Below, piece by piece: positions 21,968-29,079 of a stretch of DNA of 64,000 bases (the first letter of the stretch is position 1; every line of letters starts with the position of its first letter). Below the pieces are notes generated by a model that was given only the letters and a program-made list of their open reading frames with translations, ran no database searches and had not been told where the DNA came from. A program made the translations under genes and the position numbers. Source of the DNA: Planctomycetota bacterium (GTDB lineage: Bacteria > Planctomycetota > Phycisphaerae > WQYP01); NCBI GenBank assembly GCA_021827645.1, contig JAKAVA010000089.1:1-64000 (forward strand), read 5' to 3'.

Positions 21968-21979
21968 ATATCGTGATAT
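21968..21979. promoter_or_regulatory. Candidate ArsR-family operator in a divergent promoter
   Basis: ATATC-GT-GATAT dyad between the divergent DUF2892 and arsR genes. Confidence 0.45.
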
Positions 21980-22005
21980 AGGCATAATGTCAAGGAGTCC
22001 ATGCC

Positions 22006-22359
22006 ATGAGAAAAAAACCCCCAAGCGAATCGCAACTGGCGGATATCGCCGGGATATTCGCCATTCTGGCGGATCGGAGTCGCCTGCTGCTGCTCAATAC
22101 CCTGCGTGAAAGCCCGTGTTATGTGACCGAGCTTTGCCGGAAGACGGGGCTCAAGCAGGCGAATGTATCCAAACAACTCGGGCTGCTGAAATCGGCGGAG
22201 CTGGTCACCACCCAACGCGATGGGAATCTGGTGCAATACTCCATCGCGGAACCGATGATTTTCGATATCTGTGAGCTGGTGTGTTCAAAAATTGAGCGTG
22301 ATGCCCGGCGTCGAATTCAGGCCTTCCGCACGGAGCGGACGATAGCGGCCCGGCGTTAA
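22006..22359 (+). CDS. ArsR-family HTH regulator
   Basis: IFAILADRSRLLLLNTLRESPCYVTELCRKTGLKQANVSKQLGLLKSAELVTTQRDGNLVQYSI winged helix; Cys in recognition region and C-terminal helix. Confidence 0.93.
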   Translation: MRKKPPSESQLADIAGIFAILADRSRLLLLNTLRESPCYVTELCRKTGLKQANVSKQLGLLKSAELVTTQRDGNLVQYSIAEPMIFDICELVCSKIERDARRRIQAFRTERTIAARR

Positions 22360-22653
22360 ACTTTTCAGCAAACTGGGCCGAGCTGGATCAGTGCGCCTGC
22401 TTGTAAATCACGCGAACCGCGAATTGCCGCAAATAAATTTGCTGCGATCGATCAGTGGGCATGGATTATTTTGGCACCATTGGCGGCGACGGAAATGGCC
22501 ATAGGTTATCCAGCAATGAAAGTAGAGAGTTGAGAGTAGACCGCAGGAGGTGTTGCGTTTCAGCGGCAGCCGCCCATTTGTCTCATCCTTATTTTGCTCT
22601 ACTATCGACTCTCTCGAAACTCCTGCTCTATTTTTTCGGCTTTGCCGAAAAAA

Positions 22654-22756
22654 GGAAGCCGTAGCCACGTGGGAATGGTTCGGTGAGGGCACAGACACTG
22701 TCAGCGAAGGAAATGGCTTTTTGATAGACGATGAGTTTTTCAAAGGTGAAGGCCAT
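22654..22756 (-). pseudogene. 5' fragment of four-helix-bundle gene (deleted copy 1)
   Basis: Encodes MAFTFEKLIVYQKAISFADSVCALTEPFPRGYGF, then runs into the palindrome. Confidence 0.85.
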
Positions 22757-22907
22757 AGGTTATCCAGCAATGAAAGTAGAGAGTTGAGAGTAGACCGCAG
22801 GAGGTGTTGCGTTTCAGCGGCAGCCGCCCTTTTGTCTCATCCTTATTTTGATCTACTATCGACTCTCTCAAAACTCCTGCTCTATTTTTTCGGCTTTGCC
22901 GAAAAAA

Positions 22908-23010
22908 TGAAGCCGTAGCCACGTGGGAATGGTTCGGTGAGTGCACAGACACTGTCAGCGAAGGAAATGGCTTTTTGATAGACGATGAGTTTTTCAAAGG
23001 TGAAGGCCAT
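22908..23010 (-). pseudogene. 5' fragment of four-helix-bundle gene (deleted copy 2)
   Basis: Same truncation point as copy 1, a few substitutions. Confidence 0.85.
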
Positions 23011-23161
23011 AGGTTATCCAGCAATGAAAGTAGAGAGTTGAGAGTAGACCGCAGGAGGTGTTGCGTTTCAGCGGCAGCCGCCCTTTTGTCTCATCCTTAT
23101 TTTGCTCTACTATCGACTCTCTCAAAACTCCTGCTCTATTTTTTCGGCTTTGCCGAAAAAA

Positions 23162-23264
23162 GGAAGCCGTAGCCACGTGGGAATGGTTCGGTAAGGGCAC
23201 AGATACGGTCAGCGAAGGAAATGGCTTTTTGATAGACGATGAGTTTTTCAAAGGTGAAGGCCAT
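23162..23264 (-). pseudogene. 5' fragment of four-helix-bundle gene (deleted copy 3)
   Basis: Same truncation point as copies 1 and 2. Confidence 0.85.
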
Positions 23265-23418
23265 AGGTTATCCAGCAATGAAAGTAGAGAGTTGAGAGTA
23301 GACCGCAGGAGATGTTGCGTTTCGGCGGCAGCCGCCCTTTTGTCTCATCCTTATTTTGCTCTACTATCGACTCTCTCAAAACTCCTGCTCTATTTTTTCG
23401 GCTTTGCCGAAAAAATGA

Positions 23419-23781
23419 TCACGCTTTACGGTTTTCCAGGCCATTGATCAGTCCGGAGAGCATTTTGGAAATTTCCTCAAGATCAGAGCGGAGTTGAACA
23501 TGGGCGTCCAAGGTTAGCAATCTACGGCGGAAGGCGATTTCCAATAGTGCTACACATTCCTGCACGGAGCCTCGGGCGATCATGAAAAAGTTTTTACGGT
23601 CCCGAACGGTGAACCGTCCATTGCCTTCGGCAATGTTCGCGGCGACGGAAACGGAGGCTCGATTGAGTTGGTCGGAAAGGAAGCCGTAGCCACGTGGGAA
23701 TGGTTCGGTGAGGGCACAGACACTGTCAGCGAAGGAAATGGCTTTTTGATAGACGATGAGTTTTTCAAAGGTGAAGGCCAT
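23419..23781 (-). CDS. Four-helix-bundle protein (S23/23S rRNA IVS-type family), intact copy
   Basis: 120 aa: FEKLIVYQKAISFADSVCAL..FLSDQLNRASVSVAANIAEGNGR..KNFFMIARGSVQECVALLEIA. Confidence 0.92.
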   Translation of the reverse strand: MAFTFEKLIVYQKAISFADSVCALTEPFPRGYGFLSDQLNRASVSVAANIAEGNGRFTVRDRKNFFMIARGSVQECVALLEIAFRRRLLTLDAHVQLRSDLEEISKMLSGLINGLENRKA

Positions 23782-23932
23782 AGGTTATCCAGCAATGAAA
23801 GTAGAGAGTTGAGAGTAGACCGCAGGAGGTGTTGCGTTTCAGCGGCAGCCGCCCTTTTGTCTCATCCTTATTTTGCTCTACTATCGACTCTCTCGAAACT
23901 CCTGCTCTATTTTTTCGGCTTTGCCGAAAAAA

Positions 23933-24008
23933 TCGGGGCGACAGGATTTGAACCTGCGACCTCTTGACCCCCAGTCAAGCGCGCTAAACCAGGCTGCGCC
24001 ACGCCCCG
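23933..24008 (-). tRNA. tRNA-Pro (anticodon GGG)
   Basis: Minus strand CGGGGCG..CTTGA-CTGGGGG-TCAAG..GGTTCAAATCC..CGCCCCG-A; closed acceptor, anticodon and T stems. Confidence 0.96.
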
Positions 24009-24432
24009 AGTACGGATGTGACTTGAAAGTCTAATCCAAATCGGCATTTACCGAAAGTACTGCGGGTCGATGAGGATGTTTTTCGATACGCACCGGACCC
24101 GGCGAGAGGAGCAATGGGTTTAACCGCAGGGGACGCAGGGGAACGCTGAGGACGGGGGAATACTCACATCTCACGCGGAGCCGCGAAGATCGCGGAGGGG
24201 AAACCGGTTTAACCGCAGGGGACGCTGGGGAACGCAGAGGATATGGATTAACTATACATTACACGGAGTTGGCGCGACCAAGCGTGCAGACACACTGCCA
24301 ATACCTCTGCGAACCATTGCGACCTTTGCGGTAAAAAAAACACTTTACATCATGCCGGAGGCATGAAACGTGCCTGCTCTACTTTCTACTGTTCGACTTT
24401 CACTTTTCTGGCCGGCACTGCCGGCCATGTCT

Positions 24433-24501
24433 CACACCAAGCCACTAAGAACACGAAGATGATACGATGAAGCGGATGAACCCGCTGCTGGAGTCTTAGC
24501 G
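24433..24501. repeat. Dispersed repeat X, copy 1
   Basis: cacaccaagccactaagaacacgaagatgatacgatgaagcggatgaacccgctgctggagtcttagcg; about 62/69 identical to 25582-25650. Confidence 0.9.
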
Positions 24502-24502
24502 T

Positions 24503-24558
24503 ACCTCTGAGCCCTCTGCGGTGAATAAAAACTATTTACATCATGCGCCAGCATGAGA
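24503..24558. repeat. Dispersed repeat Y, copy 1
   Basis: acctctgagccctctgcggt..actatttacatcatgcgccagcatgaga; near-identical to 25519-25573, diverged relative near 24303-24360. Confidence 0.9.
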
Positions 24559-24644
24559 GGTGCTTGCTCAACTCTCGCCTGTTCTGCCGGCCCGCCGGCG
24601 CGGGTTTGACGCACCTTCCGCACTGAAGTAGACTACGCCCCTCG

Positions 24645-25076
24645 ATGGGTGATTCCGAAGGGACAAGACGCAGCTACTTGGAGATCGAAGCTGTCGATCC
24701 AAGCCATGGTCGCCGGACGACGGTTATCATATCACACGACCGGCTCCAGGCCGTCGCGAGGCGCGGCACGGCGCACATCCATGAAGCGGCGTATATTGTC
24801 CCCGAAATACTCCAGCGTCCACAGGCCGTGTTCGAGGGGCTCTGTGAAGACATGGACGAAGACCGTCGGGGCGTGGGTTGGCGATGCTACTGCGGAATCC
24901 CCTCGCGGGCCTTCTCTCGGGACGGCTCCGAGCGCCCCACGTACCCCGGCAGCGTCTACCTCGTGTTTGTAAACGCTGATAGGGTGGCCTATAATTGGCG
25001 ATGGGAAAAGGCGGATGAAAACGCCCCCGACCTGCCGATAGGCCATGAGACGAGGTTCAAAAGAAGGCTTTTATGA
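24645..25076 (+). CDS. Hypothetical protein; possible small nuclease/toxin-like fold
   Basis: 143 aa; AAYIVPEILQRPQAVFEG..GVGWRCYCGIPS..VYLVFVNADRVAYNWRWEKAD; ATGA overlap with next gene. Confidence 0.6.
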   Translation: MGDSEGTRRSYLEIEAVDPSHGRRTTVIISHDRLQAVARRGTAHIHEAAYIVPEILQRPQAVFEGLCEDMDEDRRGVGWRCYCGIPSRAFSRDGSERPTYPGSVYLVFVNADRVAYNWRWEKADENAPDLPIGHETRFKRRLL

Positions 25077-25492
25077 CCCCGATGAGCGATTCTCAGTTTG
25101 CCAAAGAGGTTTTGAGCCGCTTCCCGCCGGCCCCGGAGTTTAAGCCGTTCGCCATCTACGATTCCGACGGGGATTGCATCGAATTCTTTACCTCCGGCGA
25201 CAGCTTTTATGGCGAGCGCGTGGACGATCTGCTGACCGTCTACCGCAGCCAGGATACCCGTGAGATTATCGGGTCGCTGGTGAAAGGTGTATCAGGCCTC
25301 TTTCGAAAGCTCGATAAGAACCTGCCGGGCCTCCGCATTGAGATCGAAGCTGGCTCAGTGAAGCTTGAACACCTCTTTTTGCTTGCCCAATGGGCGCGAG
25401 AATCTCCGGAAATCCGGACCATAACCTACAAAGAACTCATCGGCCTCGCCGAGGAGAGTAATGTTTCCGTCGAGATGAGCCTCTCGGCATAA
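25073..25492 (+). CDS. Hypothetical protein, translationally coupled partner of preceding gene
   Basis: 139 aa acidic protein; start overlaps upstream stop (ATGA). Confidence 0.65.
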   Translation: MTPMSDSQFAKEVLSRFPPAPEFKPFAIYDSDGDCIEFFTSGDSFYGERVDDLLTVYRSQDTREIIGSLVKGVSGLFRKLDKNLPGLRIEIEAGSVKLEHLFLLAQWARESPEIRTITYKELIGLAEESNVSVEMSLSA

Positions 25493-25518
25493 CAACTCCA
25501 ACCCTATTCCCTCTGCGA

Positions 25519-25573
25519 ACCTCTGAGCCCTCTGCGGTTAGAAAAACTATTTACATCATGCGCCAGCATGAGA
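25519..25573. repeat. Dispersed repeat Y, copy 2
   Basis: acctctgagccctctgcggttagaaaaactatttacatcatgcgccagcatgaga. Confidence 0.9.
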
Positions 25574-25581
25574 CCAGATAT

Positions 25582-25650
25582 CACACCAAGCCACAAAGAA
25601 CACGAAGACGACGCGATGAGGCGGATGGACCCGCTGCTGGAATCTTAGCG
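25582..25650. repeat. Dispersed repeat X, copy 2
   Basis: cacaccaagccacaaagaacacgaagacgacgcgatgaggcggatggacccgctgctggaatcttagcg. Confidence 0.9.
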
Positions 25651-25689
25651 CCTTTCACCCTCTTCTAACAAAGTCAAGCTGGTGAGAGT

Positions 25690-27845
25690 GAGGGGATGCT
25701 CATGCCATTATCCAAGCAGTGGATGTGGCCTTTGAAAGCTCCCCGAGGGGAGCTTTCAAAAACTTCGTTTTCCAACTGCCTCCAACTCCATTACCACCGA
25801 TCATCCTCAGTTGCGAGGGTGATCGTCTGCCACGAACCGCTCGTCGGCCATTGGCCTCTCCAGGATCCTGTGGGGGGCCGACCCGGATTCCTCCATTCTC
25901 TTCGAGCCTCGAATGTCCGGCCCTCAGGCCGCCATCAAATTGGCTTCATCGGAGATTTCATCGGGTGATCCCGCACCAGGCGCTTCAAAACTTAGCGTGG
26001 CGATCATTCAAGTCGCAGAGAGTGAAACGGAAGTCGCCGGGCAGGATCCTTGGTGGATCGGCGATGTCCAGGCGGATCGTGTTACCTGGAACTCAGTTCA
26101 TCTCATCCGAAAAGCCTCCTTCCCGCAGTTGCTGTTGCTTCCGTCGTGATGACTTCCGTATGGCATTTTTTGGCCGCCGTTGCGGTTGTTGGTGTCATGA
26201 CTCACCGTCGGCTCCTTCTCCGGGGGTGCGTTCCACTCTTTGCCCCGGCTGCTGCTCCGGTTGCCGTTGTTGTCCCTGACGGCATCGGCGTTGCCGTCGG
26301 TCTGGACTTCGGCACGCGCCTATCCCCATTGACTTTCTTCCCACCCGGTGAACCCCGGTCGGACTGCGCCGTGGCCCGTGCGGCGGTGTCTCCGACGGCA
26401 ACCCCCTTAGAGTCCCCCGTCGATAAATCATGGGGTCTCTCTGCCCTCCCGACACTCACCCCCGCCATCAACGCCCCCATACGCCTCCTCCGCCGACGAT
26501 GCCTCCCGGACCGGCGATTCTGAAAGACATGCTCATTTTTGAATACCTCGCCCGTCCGACAACAGTGATAAATCCCCAACGCCAACTTCCGCATCACCCC
26601 CGTCACCGCCTTGCCCCGGCGACCCCCGTCACGCTTCACCTTCGCCGCGTACCAACGCTCAATCGCCGGATCCTCCAGTTGACGCAGTGCCGAAAGGTAC
26701 AACCAGCGCCGCGCCTCCGGACTGCCCCGTTTGCTGATGTGCAGACGACCCACATATTGCCCGCTCGATCGCTCCACCAAATTCAATCCCAACGCCTTCA
26801 GGTACGCACCGCCGCTGGAATAATTCCCGGGATCACCCGCCGCCAGATGCAGCACCGCCATCGTCGCCTTCCCCAATACCTCGCCGGCCACTCTCACCGC
26901 TGAGAGACCCCCGCTGAGCTTCTCCAATTCCCGGTGGTGTTCGCCCAATCTCTTTTTGGCCTCCAGCAGACGCGTGGCGATCTCCACCAGATGCCGCGCT
27001 TCCCCTGCGCCCACCGGAACCCCACAGGTACTGCGGGCACTCTGCACCACCTCCTGAATCTTTTGCGGAGTCAAAAATCGGCCGCCCCACTCGGCCAGAC
27101 GCTCGGCAGCTCCCCCATCCGACCCCAGAGCCGCCGGCGATCCGTGGGCGATCAGGGCCTCCAGCAACGTCCGGCTGTCCAAATCCAGAAGCCCCAATGC
27201 CTCCGGCCAGTGTCGCGCCAGAAGAGCCTCCAACCGACCACGCCACGCATCCACCTGCTGCTGATAGTTCCCCATCAGGTCCGCGTGCATCGACAGAAGC
27301 TGCTCCTGCTCACTGGCCGGGCTCCATGGCCACGGCATCGATTTGCCTATGGCGCAGAGTTCCGCAATCACGCCCGCGTCCTTACCGTCATGCTGACTGG
27401 GAACCCCGTCGTACACCTCCGCATGACGATTCGACGCCTGCGGCGGTACCCACTCCACCGAAAGGCCCGCCCGGTGACATGCATATCGAAAAGCATCTCC
27501 ATACGTGCCCGACGGCTCCATCGCCACACGCAGTTCCCGGCCCACCGAGAGCTTCTGCAGAAAGCCAATCCCCGCACCGATCTGCGACGGCTGCGATACC
27601 ACCACCGGTGAGGAGGTCACGCCGTTGGCCCAGCGGATCACCAGATACAGTTTGCTCTTGCCTACATCCACACCGACCACGCATCGTTGCCCCTCCCGGC
27701 CCAACAGCATGGACCCCAGATCCATCGACTCGACATTTTGACTCCGATAGGTTCTACTTCCCGTCATGGGGATGACCTCCTGTAAAAGCGTTCATCGCCG
27801 GCGGACATTCCGCCGGACACCAAACGCATTTTGAGGCATCCCCTC
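25690..27845 (-). mobile_element. IS110-family insertion element (approximate limits)
   Basis: Transposase 26202-27767 bracketed by 10-bp inverted repeats GAGGGGATGC (25690-25699) and GCATCCCCTC (27836-27845); limits provisional. Confidence 0.6.
26202..27767 (-). CDS. IS110 family transposase (DEDD N-terminal and Transposase_20-like C-terminal domains)
   Basis: CVVGVDVGKSKLYLVI, VAMEPSGTYGDAFRYACHRAG, QHDGKDAGVIAEL, LKALGLNLVERSSGQYVGRLHISKRGSPEARRWLYL. Confidence 0.92.
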   Translation of the reverse strand: MTGSRTYRSQNVESMDLGSMLLGREGQRCVVGVDVGKSKLYLVIRWANGVTSSPVVVSQPSQIGAGIGFLQKLSVGRELRVAMEPSGTYGDAFRYACHRAGLSVEWVPPQASNRHAEVYDGVPSQHDGKDAGVIAELCAIGKSMPWPWSPASEQEQLLSMHADLMGNYQQQVDAWRGRLEALLARHWPEALGLLDLDSRTLLEALIAHGSPAALGSDGGAAERLAEWGGRFLTPQKIQEVVQSARSTCGVPVGAGEARHLVEIATRLLEAKKRLGEHHRELEKLSGGLSAVRVAGEVLGKATMAVLHLAAGDPGNYSSGGAYLKALGLNLVERSSGQYVGRLHISKRGSPEARRWLYLSALRQLEDPAIERWYAAKVKRDGGRRGKAVTGVMRKLALGIYHCCRTGEVFKNEHVFQNRRSGRHRRRRRRMGALMAGVSVGRAERPHDLSTGDSKGVAVGDTAARATAQSDRGSPGGKKVNGDRRVPKSRPTATPMPSGTTTATGAAAGAKSGTHPRRRSRR

Positions 27846-27885
27846 TTTTCTTTGCCAGTCCTCTCATCACCTTCTTATAGCCAAC

Positions 27886-29079
27886 TTGGGGCGTTACGCC
27901 TTTGACGGCCTGACACCCCTGTTCCTCGCAGTTGCCAACGTAAGAGGGTCGGGCAAGACCCTAATGATTCAGGTTATCAGTCGGATCTTGCACGGAGGCG
28001 ACATTTCGGTCTTCAGTTATGCTCGTGACCCTGACGAAATGCGAAAAAGAATCACCTCGATTGCCATCGCTGGTGATAGTATGGTACTGCTCGATAATTT
28101 GGTGGGTGTTTTCGGTAATGAGGCGCTGAATCGGGCACTTACCGCCACTTCCTGGAAAGATCGGCTTCTAGGAACACACGATATTGTCGATGTGCCGCTG
28201 AAGATAATCTGGTATGGAACCGGCAACAACACCACTGTCGAAGACGACTTGGCCCGCCGGACCGTCCCTATTCGACTGGAAGTGATGGAGGAGCATCCGG
28301 AGGATCGGCGGGGATTCACCCATCCGAATCTGCTCGCATGGGTGAGGAGCAATCGGCCTCGCCTGCTGGAAGCCGCGTTCACAATCCTGGTTGCATACTG
28401 CCAAGCGGGGAGACCAACACAGAATCTCACGCCGTTCGGGAGTTTCTCGGATTGGTCCGAGCTAATCCGGGGAGCTCTTGTCTGGGCGGGGCTACCGGAT
28501 CCCCTTCAGGCCAGAGGAGAATTTTTGGCGATGTCCGATACGGGTTCTGATGCACTGCGGCAACTTATTGCCGCGTTGCATAGTTACGGGTATTCGACGA
28601 GTGGATTTGTTGTGTCTTCGCTGCTTGCCGATCTGTATTCCTCTACCGATTCCAACGACCCTGTGGGTGCCGCGATGCGTGCTGCCATTGAGGAATTTTG
28701 CGGATGCGCGGCCGGGAAAAAGCCTTCGGCAAGGCAATTCGGAAACAAACTCAGGAGTGTGCGGCGACGGGTATGTGATGGATGGTATCTTGATATTGAT
28801 ACCAGCCAAAAAAATCGGATCGGCTCCGTCTGGCGATTAAATCGAGGCACATCTGGAACGGCCAATTCACGGGAAAACACCAGTGCCGGGGAGGGTATCA
28901 ACCCTGAAGCACTCGGGCCACCAATCGTGTCGCCACTGCCAAGCGGGGGAAATAAAGATTGTTTTTCAAAGTATCAATCACAGCATTTTGAGATTAGCGA
29001 TTTTGAAGAGCCAGATGAATTTTGTGAATCCAGCGAATCTGGAGTATCTGTTTCACCACCCCTGAAAGAAATTTCATGA
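27886..29079 (+). pseudogene. 5'-truncated phage/plasmid-type primase-helicase (AAA ATPase portion)
   Basis: ATPase begins almost immediately: LFLAVANVRGSGKTLMIQVISRI Walker A, DSMVLLDNL; open frame upstream only to 27835 next to the IS end. Confidence 0.7.

Larger units (their letters stand above)
22503..23932. repeat. Tandem array: five ~151-bp repeats (22503-22653, 22757-22907, 23011-23161, 23265-23415, 23782-23932) alternating with truncated or intact four-helix-bundle genes; unit 254 bp (deleted) or 517 bp (full)
   Basis: Gene-start CAT at 22502/22756/23010/23264/23781, i.e. spacings 254, 254, 254, 517; units nearly identical by eye; each repeat ends in TTTTTTCGGC-TTT-GCCGAAAAAA. Confidence 0.95.

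Noticed and set aside
22550-23447. Overlapping plus- and minus-strand ORFs in the repeat array (MLRFSGSRPF.., MLDNLWPSPL..)
   Set aside because: Out-of-frame readings of the repeats; the real gene frame is the minus-strand MAFTFEKL.. frame.
23419-23781. Diversity-generating retroelement (Avd-like four-helix-bundle protein)
   Set aside because: No reverse transcriptase and no adenine-mutagenised template/variable repeat pair in the window.
22503-23932. CRISPR array
   Set aside because: Repeats are 151 bp, the intervening segments are copies of one gene, and there are no cas genes.
22503-23932. Integron cassette array with attC sites
   Set aside because: No IntI; the integrase at 29590 is tRNA-type, and the 151-bp repeat lacks recognisable attC R boxes.
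23668-23967. Plus-strand ORF ending IGATGFEPATS
   Set aside because: GFEPATS is the antisense translation of tRNA-Pro; the rest is repeat DNA.
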